Of a stretch of DNA of 64,000 nucleotides, positions 18,553 through 29,000 are shown one piece after another. The position numbers and the translations under genes are program-made. This stretch comes from Psettodes erumei (lineage: Eukaryota; Chordata; Actinopteri; Pleuronectiformes; Psettodidae). The notes under the pieces are model-generated. The model ran no database searches. It saw nothing but the letters and a program-made list of their open reading frames with translations, and was not told where the DNA came from. Every line of letters starts with the position of its first letter. The first letter of the stretch is position 1. Location: positions 3,472,001 to 3,536,000 of the forward strand of contig JAFBJZ010000377.1 in NCBI GenBank assembly GCA_016785225.1, given 5' to 3'.

Positions 18553-18998
18553 ACACACACACTTTTAAAGAGCAATTGTTTTCATGCAACTTTTGCTCAT
18601 TTTCATGCGTCCTGCTGCAGCTTTTCACATCTTTTCCGTGCATTAGGTCTGAGGTTTAAATGCTGCGCATCAACGCAAAGCTCCCATTGTAATGTGCGCA
18701 GAATTATAACATTTGCAAATGCGTAATTGCCCTTTTAATGATGATCTACAAGAAGATATTCCACTTACGTGTCACCGTCTTCAGTCACTGCATTTCTCCA
18801 AGGCTCGTATTCCTGCGTGTGATCCCGTGTGTCCACAGTCATGTCCTCAAACTCGTTCACCAGCTCGTCCTCTTTCAGGGAATCCAGGCCGCTGTCAAAA
18901 CGGTCCTCCTGGCAAGGCATCATTTTCCCGTGTTTGGGCCCCATGTTGTCGAAGTTATAATCCATTTGATTGTGGTTAGACATTCTATGGACGTCCAT
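17037..18998 (-). CDS. nfkbia: NF-kappaB inhibitor alpha, IkappaB-alpha (6 exons, 307 aa)
   Basis: Exons in transcript order: 18769-18998, 18086-18191, 17763-17970, 17555-17643, 17186-17446, 17037-17066 (924 nt, 307 codons plus TAA; human is 317 aa). All introns are GT-AG and phases agree. The N-terminal DSGLDS degron has Ser36 and Ser40, the IKK phosphorylation and beta-TrCP sites matching human Ser32/Ser36, with Lys22 and Lys25 upstream as possible ubiquitin acceptors. Six ankyrin repeats run from about residue 77 to 275, with typical TALHLAV / GNTALHIAC / HNCLHLAS / RTALHLAV starts. An acidic PEST tail follows (PDSESDESDMEDLDLSEDE), ending in IKFGK. It holds NF-kappaB dimers in the cytoplasm until degraded by the proteasome. 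The upstream ATG has G at -3 and +4; a second in-frame Met at residue 6 is possible. The TALHLAVITEQPQ and PEST features separate it from IkappaB-beta and -epsilon. Confidence 0.96.
18471..18562. repeat. (CA)n/(CGCA)n microsatellite in nfkbia intron 1
   Basis: About 90 bp of CA dinucleotides with an internal block of four GCAC units. It lies inside the first intron of nfkbia. A likely polymorphic marker and a Z-DNA-prone tract. Confidence 0.95.
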
Positions 18999-19089
18999 GT
19001 CGACTGGAATAAGAAGGAGCTCTGTCTCTATGCGAAGGTCAGGGCAGAGTGGTGCAGCTGGGGGAGGCGCGCACGGTTATGTGCGCTCT

Positions 19090-19095
19090 GGGCGG
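19090..19095 (+). promoter_or_regulatory. nfkbia: GC box (Sp1-type) in nfkbia promoter
   Basis: GGGCGG lies about 95 bp upstream of the nfkbia start codon and about 10 bp from the kappaB site. Motif and position only. Confidence 0.4.
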
Positions 19096-19104
19096 AGCCT
19101 TGGC

Positions 19105-19114
19105 GGGGATTTCC
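19105..19114 (+). promoter_or_regulatory. nfkbia: kappaB site in nfkbia promoter
   Basis: GGGGATTTCC is a perfect match to the NF-kappaB consensus GGGRNNYYCC, about 110 bp upstream of the nfkbia ATG. NFKBIA is a classic NF-kappaB target whose induction gives the negative feedback that ends the response. A weaker half-match (GGGAAATCAC) lies about 25 bp further upstream. Confidence 0.75.
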
Positions 19115-22027
19115 AATTGATTTATCTTAGAAAAAGCAAGGGAAATCACACCGAGCAGTGCTTTTGTGAGAAAAATCCCCCCCAATGAGACTCAGAATGA
19201 AAACTCGTAGTTTCCTATTAGACACCTATTTTTACCTGTGATGTAGGTTAGGTTAGGGGACATTATTTATTTCAATGAATGAGACATGATGGGCATGAAT
19301 GACGGAGACAGCCCCTGTCTGGCTCTTGAAGAATTCCCTTCTGCACCGGGGAAATTATCTTTTTTTCAGTGGCTAACCAAAGAAGCACTGCATATTTTCC
19401 ACTTCATACTCTTGGCCTAATTGACCAAATTTAAATTAGTTTGACAAGAGACATTGAATTTTCCGGTCTAAAGTTCTGTAAAGGAACTATAGCCCACACC
19501 TGCTGTACACTATTAACCACATTGTGTTATCATGTAACTGCTTTTCTGTGGGTGCCTTTATCATAGAAGAGATGCATGTAATTTTACTTGCAAAGAATAT
19601 TTCTATTTTCACTTGATCTTAACATTAGACACACATGTAAATACCACAAAACATAAGGAATACGTTTTATTTAATGAAAATAGTGTGTTCATCAGATTTT
19701 TTATGTTCCTTCACCAAAGAATAATTTGCAACATTTGTTTCCCATTTTGAGCTGTTGAGTTCAAAGTTGAAGCAAATTTAAATGTATGCATGTTCTGCAT
19801 GTATTTAAAACAAGTTTAGGTGTGGCTCTGCTAAAATGTGCATTCTCTGTCACAATCCACTACTTTTACAGTCTCAAAAGAGTGGTGAGATGCAACTTAA
19901 TAATGTCATTGTTTACAACCAGGACTGTCAAATATTTCACCCTAAAGCATAAAAGACAATTACTTGGAAATGGGTGTGAACACAGTGGTGGTAAAAGAAA
20001 TACAAATTTACTCCTACTATATTCAGGGGACAGATAGAAGGAGGCGGCAGGATTTCCACACTTTCTGTACGTGGTTATGCTACAAAGTGAATTCAGGCAA
20101 TACACAAAGTGCAGAGGAAGGGGGAAGATTCTAAAGTTTCCTCATGGAGACTCCCTTATGAAACCAGCGCTGCATGTTCCACAGTACAATGTTCTGGACT
20201 TACCCGTCTAGCACTGCATATGGTTAGTCACACCTCTAGAGGTAAACTCCTGCACAACCTAACTTTGATCCTGGAAAATACTGTGTAAAGGCATGCATAA
20301 ATGTAAAAGTTACAATGACTTTTGGCAGGAATTTTGAGTATTTTTCTTTCTTTTTTCATCCAACATTGTGACTTTCCTTGTGATCATTTTTAAAATTTTT
20401 TTTTTTTTTTTTTTTGCATTTTTCCCATTGTTGCTTTTAGGTAGGTCTTAAAAAGCACATTCCTTTGTATTTCCCAACACGATGGCAAAGTGCGTGACAG
20501 AGCTACCTGTCTGTGTTCCCCTGACATTTAAAAAAAAATCCCAGGATCATTTGTGTTTACACTGTGGAATATAGGCTTGGTCAAAACATAGCAACAGTAT
20601 CCTAAAGCAGTGAAACATTCACACCTCTGTGGGTCAATACTCAGCTGAGATTAGACTATACAAACCAAAAACACGCAGCCAACAGGGCTGTGATGTCACT
20701 ATCTCACTGTCGACAGTGTCTCTCAGACAAACGTCACTCGCACAGGCGTACACCAGGTCCTGTGTGTCTGTCTTGAATTCCACACATTCTTTAATCTCTC
20801 TGCCAAGTATCATAATGAGGCATCTGGGGACAAACTGTTCTTACAGCTCCTGTGTTTTTCCCCCCTTGCCTAGATTGTATGCTTGAGTCTTTATATGGTC
20901 AGATATTTACCCCATATGGGAAATACTGGGACTTCCACTTGCATCTCTGAGAATTTTTTTTTTGTAAAGCTGTGCAAGTGTTCTTGTCTCCACTTGCTCT
21001 GTGTTTACTTGTGGTTGCCATGGACACCAACCACTGAGACAGAGCTCTGACGCAGTTCAGAGTCAAGTGCTGTACATTGCCCTCTGTCTGCGTGTTGGTA
21101 AAGCACCACTTATCTAAGACAGTGAAGTGCCTGGGGGGACATCACACCCTTTCAGTGGAGTGCTGAGGTCATGAAACTCTTTCATTTTCTCTGCTGTCCA
21201 CCCAACGCCAACCTCACCCTTCATTCTTTAAAAAAATGGTCTTTTTCTTTGCTTGTTTAATAGGAACAACAAATTGAAACTAATGCCTCCGTCCTCTAAT
21301 CTCTACAATAAATTCTGCTGTCATGAAGGTTACAATGCTCAGTTTTTGTCCCTATTCTCACTGATATAAATGGGTCAGACAAAACATTATAGGTACCCCT
21401 CAGTGGAATCCAAGGCAACTAAACAGCACCACAAACCCAGAAGTTGCAGTAGTTGTAGTTTTCAAAAAGAAAAAAAAGATCCTTTCCTTGAAATAAAACC
21501 TTCATGAAGGCAGGATGTATTCCAGGGTTGTGGTGCTGTATTGCATGGATAAATTCAAATGGATTTATGAGGAGTACTTATAAACAGACAAATGTGTGTA
21601 CAGTATATCTCTGAGCAAAATTTTAAAAAACAACAACCTGCCCTTCCCAAATATTTTATATCATATTTAGATGAAAATAGTTGCTTAGAATTATCAAAAC
21701 ATTGGAGAGTACAGAATCCTTTTTTAAAGAAATGTCTCAATAGGAACAACTGCAATAATTTCCCATACCTCCATTCCAGCAGTCATTTAATAAGCACCAA
21801 GCATTTTATGTAAGCGCAATGAATGACTAAACTAGTTAAGCGCCTCAGGGTTTTTTTTTTTTGTTTTTACAGCAACAGTTTAGCATGAGGTAAAATACTA
21901 CAGCGAAGAAGTGGGGCAGAAAGAAGTGGAAAAGATACCAAATTACTAATACTGAAATTACATCATGGCTAATTTGTGAAACTGAAACATTTGTAATTTC
22001 TGGAGAGCATCTACTATTTACCCATAA

Positions 22028-22250
22028 AGGAATAGTTTAACATTTTGGGAATTTGCTTATTCACTGTAATGTTGAGAGATGAGGTGATCAATACCACTGT
22101 TGAATCTGTATGCTGCATATGGAGCAAGAGCTGAGGGGCGCTTAGCTTAGAATAACCAAGGGGAAACAGCTAGCCTTGCTATCTCCAAAGTTCAAAAAAC
22201 ATGCATTCCAGCAGCTTTAAAGCTTAATCATTAACACATTATCACTTGTT
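22028..22250 (+). repeat. interspersed repeat copy A (non-autonomous, unnamed family)
   Basis: Begins near 'gtttaacattttgggaattt' and contains 'gcttagcttag', 'ggggaaacagctagcc', 'ccagcagctttaaagc' and 'cattaacacattat'. These ordered words recur at 38.8-39.1 kb and, reversed, just downstream. The layout matches a short non-coding element that I recognise as abundant in teleost introns and spacers. Class (DNA transposon derivative or SINE) not determined. Confidence 0.65.
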
Positions 22251-22289
22251 TTTTCTGTCGACACATAGATGGTTTAGAGATATAACATG

Positions 22290-22480
22290 TAAATGCTTGA
22301 GCTTTAGAGGTAAAGGTAAGCATAGTTTGTAACTTTGGACAGAGCTGGGTTTTGTGTTTCTGGCTGTTTCCAGTCTTTAATCTAAATTCCAGTAAGCTAA
22401 TAACCTATGGCTATTCTTCTGGTTCAAAAGCTAGTGCACAGACAGACCTCTAATTCATATTTATCAGTGTATATATATTA
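22290..22480 (-). repeat. interspersed repeat copy C, inverted relative to copy A
   Basis: Read on the minus strand this gives 'taaagactggaaacag', 'cagctctgtccaaagttacaaa' and 'acctctaaagctcaa' in the same order as the family in copies A and B. Diverged and truncated at both ends. Confidence 0.55.
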
Positions 22481-22544
22481 TACAAAAGTAATACAGTATA
22501 ATGAGTTAAAAAGCTTCAGAGTTGTTGGTAGCCATTTTTGTTTT

Positions 22545-22735
22545 ACTTTGTAGGGGGCTCGGCTAGCTGTTTCCACAAGCCCTTAGTCTTTAAGATAAAT
22601 TAAGCTTCATAGGCCTGGCTCCATAATTAGTTGACATAATGGTATAATCTTCTATTCTTACTCCTGGAGGAAAATCAAATCAGTAATAAGAAAATCCAAT
22701 AAGTTAATTTCCCAGAATTTCACTAACTACTGCAT
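22545..22735 (-). repeat. interspersed repeat copy D, inverted, 5' half
   Basis: On the minus strand this begins 'gaaattctgggaaattaactta' in parts and continues to 'taaagact..ggaaacagctagcc'. That is the 5' half of the family represented by copies A and B. It overlaps copy C in family coordinates, so it is a separate insertion or duplication. Confidence 0.55.
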
Positions 22736-23804
22736 TTGACCAAGCACATAGTTGAAAAGTGTAGGCCCGGATTAATTTAAAACTGACTATAATAAGCAGT
22801 AATGGATATTTTAAAAAAATACTTTCTATGAACAGAAGGTCACTCTCTGAGTTATACAATCATATGATTTAATTTCAAACAGTGTTATAAGTCAGTAGCT
22901 TGTGTCAGCTGTCTCAAAATAGCTTTAGCTTCCCAGATGTATTTATGTCATTCATGACAACTTTCCTCCTGTTTCAGAAGCAAACTATCACTCCACTGTG
23001 ACAGTAATCGCTCAGCAGGCACTTTTACACTGCCAGTCATCCTCCATTCGTCTTGTGTGGGCTCAGTGACAAGGCAGTTCTATACACAGAGTTTACACAA
23101 ACTTCACCCACTTTATGTTTTCACAATGTGGGCTAAAAAGGAGTATTTTAGTGTGACAGCTTCACACAGGGCTACTTTCCATTGCTTGTATTAAATAATG
23201 GGTAGGTACGCTCACTGTTTAATGGCATTAGTCAGGCTGTTTCTTTGTCAGAGGGACTTCACCGCAACCATGCTTTATGAAAAGAAAATAAATGTGGTTA
23301 TTATCTCAAGTAATCACAGCTACTATGACATAATTTTAATTCAGTCATGAGGAGTGGGCCTAAATAAATAAAAAAAAGTGTGTTTCATCTTTCCTCTCAA
23401 CATGATCCATTGACTTCATTCAATGACTTTGCAACTCAAGATCAAGAAAGCTCATTAATCCTGTGTGTTTCCCAGAACGTAAAAAAACATCACTTCGAAC
23501 AGGTTTTCATACCTGTGACAGAGAACAAAGTTTTTCCCTCACAACAGCATGTGATGGTCATGAGATTTTGATGGGTGGGTTGATGTATTTCAACGGCTTT
23601 TTAGAGTTGTGGCTTTTGAAAAAGTGACTGAAGACATCAGAGACTTATTGATTGAACTTTCAAAGTGATGTGAAAAACTCTGAGATCCTCCCCTTTGTTG
23701 ACTTGGTTTCGCGCTGAATGTGCAAATGCATATTTTTTCGGGGAAATGTGGGTGTTTTTGGAGAAGGGGTAATACCTTTATTTCCCTCCCCAGGCATTCC
23801 CACG

Positions 23805-23830
23805 ATGTTATATATATGTATATATAACAT
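23805..23830. repeat. perfect AT-rich palindrome
   Basis: Twelve bases (ATGTTATATATA) are exactly reverse-complemented after a 2-nt spacer, giving a 26-bp cruciform-capable tract next to a short CA run. Probably a microsatellite product. Confidence 0.8.
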
Positions 23831-25818
23831 ACACACACACAGGGGTTAATGCATGCAATATGATCTGCTGTCCTACTGCCACCAGGCATCTCTCAAGACC
23901 ATAGCGAGAGCATAGAGTGGGATCAGTGTTCTTACTTAAGTCTCACCAACAAAGCAATAAGGTGTCGTTTTCAAGAAAATCTACCTATTTCTTCAAGCTA
24001 ACCTTTATGCGCTTATGCAATTAAAAACATAGCTTTAAAGATGATTATGTATTAGTGAGCCTTGAAAGGCTAGAAGATCTCACACTGTGCATATGTAGAA
24101 CCAAGGCCTTTGTGATGCAATAGTTTAATGCATTTAAACATGTTCATTAAACTAATATGATTATGTGGTGGTAAGCCGAGGAGGAATGCTAATGTTGAAG
24201 ATTTACAAACACTTTGCTTGGCTCGACTTCAAATACTTGATGCTGCATATTGTAGAAGCTGGAGATGTAAGAGTAATTTTCTGTGTGAGGCTCTAATAGA
24301 AGGATTTGCAGTAGTTCAAAGGGGATAAGATGAAAGTATCAGGCACCAACTTGATTTTTTGATTATCATTTTTCATTTGTAGAAGGCAAGCCTTCACTCA
24401 TATCTCCATATATCATATCCATATCTCAGTTATATGACTATTGGGGTAATAGCAAGGGACAGATTGGCTGTATTCTTAAAACTTTAAGATGAAGTCACAA
24501 AAATATGAAACTGCATGACTAAAATCATATCAGAAGAAAAATGGTTTGACATGCAGCCTGTGTAAGCAAGTATGGTTTAGGTCATAGATGTACATTGATT
24601 ACACATTCTTATCACAGCGCTGACTGTCATGTGAGTTCATGTGCAAAGCAGTTTGAACAAGTTTTGTACCAAGAAATCTTTCCAGGGTGCAGAGACACAG
24701 TTTTTGTACAAATTTGAATATGAGGTTGATTGAGACAATAAACAGTTAACCATAACCTGGATTTACTCTCCTTGAGTCTCTGTCTACATTCCTATATAAC
24801 ATTATTGATTATTTATTGTGTCAGCAATCTTTACTATGGACTGTGCGACTATGAGAAAAGTTCAGTATTATGAAACAAACCACAGAGACAACTCAGATTT
24901 TCTGATAGCCAACTCTACTGCACCCAAAATACAAATTACATGAACAAAGTTTCCTGACACACTTAACAGCAGAGTGAAAATGGATGTGACTGACAGTGTG
25001 CTAAACACCACGGAAATAATGAGGCTACAAGACAAACCACAAATCACCTGAGCAAATTCTTTCAGTTTTGTATGCTCTGAAGTTTGAGCAAGCCATCTGT
25101 CTATGACAAATAAAACTCCAGTTTCTTATTATGTCTGTTGATAACTAAATACTTTGGATTTGGTTTGTTTGATGTTAATTCTTTTCAAATGCGTAACTGA
25201 AATAGTGCAAGAAATTGATTATAGGGTTATTTTCACATTAAAAATTGCTATTTTATTTCATCATTATTATGAATCCTTCCAATTTCAATTGCAGGATAAG
25301 TCATACTCTTCAGGAATGGATTAAAATTAAAGAAATGGAACGTTATTGTTTTGTTAGGTCTTTAACGCTCTCCTGTGGTTGAAACGTGAATTGCAGATAC
25401 CGGTTTTCTTGTCATTAACACTTCTTGTTAGTGACAGGAAATGCAACTCGAACCTGCAAACTTTCAACCACAACACAATGGTTCTGTGACAAGCGAACAA
25501 GCAGTGCGATAAGTGTGTTTTCTAAGTTCTGTGTTTGTAAGCAGTTGACAACTTATATTAATTATTGAGAAAACAACAAAACAAAAAATATTGAAAAACG
25601 GTGACGCAAAAATGAAACATTCAGTATTCCCTTCAAACATTTTATATTTGTATATACCTGTTTAATTTTTATTAGCCTACTATTCTTCATTGCCACAATA
25701 TAGCTAAACAAAGTTACACACCTGCACGTAAATTACCAATCAGGTGCTCATGAAACGTTTAATAAACTACAATTCCCTAAAATCCTCCGGTTGTATTAGT
25801 TACCCATGCCTGTACCTC

Positions 25819-25852
25819 ATTGGTCAAATGCAATAAAGCCTCCTGTGATTGG
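25819..25852 (+). promoter_or_regulatory. brms1l: paired inverted CCAAT boxes in brms1l promoter
   Basis: ATTGG at 25819-25823 and again at 25848-25852, about 150-185 bp upstream of the brms1l ATG and 29 bp apart. This spacing is typical of NF-Y-driven, TATA-less promoters. Position and motif only. Confidence 0.5.
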
Positions 25853-26002
25853 CCGAGGGTGGCCATGTTTGCGCTTCCAGCTGTCTAGATGTGGGCTAGC
25901 TAACCGGTTAGCTGTCTGAGCTACATTTGCCTTTTTATTCGGGGTAAAAATTTAACGAGCAGCACTGCCACCTCGTTAACACCGTCTTATTTGTACGCAG
26001 AA

Positions 26003-29000
26003 ATGCCGGTTCACTCTCGGGAAAAGAAGGAAAGCAACCACGAAGAAATGGAGGTGGACTTTCCCGAGCAGGACGGCAGCAGCACAGACGAGGAGGACAC
26101 CGTAAGCTCATCTGTGTCCGAAGATGGAGATAGCTCGGGTAGGAAAAAAAGCAGGCCTCAAACCCCGACCCACAGTTAATTTTAACACGCTTGTGTGTCA
26201 GACATGGTTTAGACAGGATTTGCGTTGGCTGCCTAGATGGCAGCTTGACCAGGGAGGTGGTGGCATAGGATGGGGGAGAGGCGCCATGACGTTGATAGTG
26301 TTTGAAAAGAAAAGCGGTTGATGTCAAACACGCCATGTCTTCATGTCAACAGAGATGGATGACGAGGACTGTGAGAGGAGGAGGATGGAGTGCCTGGATG
26401 AGATGACAACCCTCGAGAAACAGTTCACAGACTTGAAGGAGCAGTAAGTTCCTCCCACTTTGTTTCCAATTAAACGCATCCCACACCTCAAGCTGTGTCG
26501 TGACCTAATGGTGTACTGTTTCATGGGAAAACTCAGTATGGTCTGGGACAGCAAAAGACATGGAGATGCTTGTCATCTCATCTGACTACTCGGGACACTC
26601 TCCCATATGTAACCTTCACATTAATCCTTGTAATCATCATAATGTCACTGAAGCACTTGCCAGTCAAGTGCTGATAAATCTTGTTCCATGCTGCTCAGAC
26701 TACTTTTTCTTTTTGACTCCATCTGTTGTAGCAGCCACCCAGTATTACTGACCATCTTTTAAAACTCTATTTTGAAAATGTCTTTGTCTATTAAAGTACT
26801 AAACTCAGCTGGTGTATTTTGAGAAGGATTCAATGGTCCGGAGTTAGGACATGACGTTTGAGACATTTGCTCTTCTGTGACAAGTAGTAATGTCATTAAT
26901 CCCAGTTTTGTGTCGAATAATCAAAAACATTTTCTGGACAATTGTTCAGACTCTTGAAACTGCTGTGAAAGCAAATTCACAACAGTTCCTCGACTCACAG
27001 TGAAGCCCTGATGATGATAATAATCAAGTTTTGACCTAAGTTCACGCTTATGAATTGATGTGCTCTGTAACTGTATTATTTTATTGTTTAGGTTGTACAA
27101 GGAGCGTCTGAGCCAGGTGGACATCAAGCTGCAGGAGGTCATGGCTGGCTGTGCCCAAGAGTACCTGGAACCTCTGGCCAACCTGCAAGAGAACATGCAG
27201 ATCAGGACCAAAGTGGCTGGTGAGTCCAAGTGTTTGCTGCTCACATACAGTATTTAGGTATAACAGTGAATTCTTTCATGGTGCATGCCCCTGCTCAACC
27301 CTTCATGTGTAAATTTATCTTGGAAATAAGCTGTTATTCAAATGTTAACGTCTGCACTGATATGTATCTAATGGTGCTTTTTGCAGTTTAAAGACAGTAG
27401 TTGCTTGAATTAAAACAGATTTCTTGTCTTTCCTGCTGGCTGCCCTAGATTGATTTGCCGCTAATGTCTGTTGCAGGGATCTACAGAGAGCTGTGTTTGG
27501 AATCAGTGAAGAATAAGTACGAGTGTGAGATCCAGGCAGCCTGCCAACACTGGGAGGTGAGAGGCCAACGTTTAAATCGGGGCTTGTGTCAAGTACAATT
27601 AAAATAGATTCTGTTTAACAGACCTTTGCTGAAACAAATATAGGAAATACACTGGAGCTCTGGATGTTTGGGTTTTTTGGGTTTAAATTCAACCCCAGAC
27701 CAACTTCTTGGAGACGTGAGATGGGATGACTTCCTCTCTTTGTGGACCTCTCTCTCTGTCTTCCAGAGTGAAAAGTTGCTGCTGTTTGACACTGTGCAGA
27801 GTGAGCTGGAGGAAAAGATAAGAAGACTGGAAGAAGACAGACACAGTATTGACATTACCTCAGGTACCAGCCAGGGCCTAAAAAAATCCATTGTTTCGAA
27901 AAGATTTGTTTTTGATCTTGATTTATTCAGCATTTGGTCAATAAATGTCAAAACCTGTCGGAGGTTGTGCAAACAGTGACAGCTCAAGGTTGCTTGCGTG
28001 GTGCAGCTGTGTTTTGGTTATATTTTTATGAAGTAGAGAAAAGCCTTCCTTACATTCATTTAGGTAAGCAGCAATTAGTAACTATTTGATATTTTCATTA
28101 TACAGCAAATAAAAGAGGGGGGTTGTTCAAACAGGGAGGGGTCATTGACAAACCTATGGATTTTGTGCAGTTATGTGCAGTTATGTTAAAATGAACATTA
28201 TTTTCAGAAGTTAGACATTTCTTGATGAGAAATCCTTTCCTGAATGATCCAAGGAATTATTTGACAGGACTCGACGTGAAATTTGCCTCGCTTCCCGTAC
28301 GCACTATTTTAGGACTTCGGGACAGTCCTGTGTAAGTTCCACTGGCCCGCTCTGGCCCGTTATAACACTGTCATGAAACCAAAACAAACTACCACCGAAT
28401 TTCACATTATTTTCATGCGATACTGCTGTTTTGTCAATGAGGTTTTGCGACCACTATCCTTTATTTACCGCTGCAGCGTCAGCGTTTCCTAAGCGCCCGC
28501 GTACCCAGGTGTAGTTGAAAGCATCCGCCGCCTGTCGCGAACGGGGGCGCGAGCGCGAGCGCGTGAACTGCTCTCTGCTGCGTTCTCAGATTTTACCGCC
28601 ACTTTTCTTCTTCTCTGTCGTAGATGATAAAGTGTTTTTTTTAAAAACCGTCGGTTCCCGGACAAAAGCCAGGCAGAAACACAGAAGGGAAGAAAAAAAA
28701 AAGAAAGTCACCGGACGAGTTGAGGGAGAGCGAAAGGGAGTATGAGGGAAAAGAAGGAGAGAAAGTTTAGCGACGCTGACGACACCTAATAATTTGGTCT
28801 TTTGCCAAATATGGCGCTGACTGCCGACGTACGCAGACAAGTAGGTGACGTATAGCTAATAGATTTATAGCTTTGCTAGCGAGGTGTCACAGGAGGATGC
28901 TCACAGAGTGTAGGAATGATCTTTTCTCGTGCGTACATTAATCAGGACATCCGCTAGAGTAACATACTGTAGCTATGCTAGTACAATAGTATTAAGAGTG

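Larger units (their letters stand above)
19200..25800. other. gene-free interval between nfkbia and brms1l
   Basis: In human this interval holds INSM2 and RALGAPA1. INSM2 is intronless and would show as a long zinc-finger ORF, and none exists. No RALGAPA1 exon was recognised. The DNA is AT-rich with homopolymers and a cluster of interspersed-repeat copies at 22.0-22.7 kb. Confidence 0.65.

Noticed and set aside
23590..23889. 99-codon minus-strand frame with a Cys-Val-Cys-Tyr-Ile run
   Set aside because: The run is the translation of CA and TA microsatellites; no other support.
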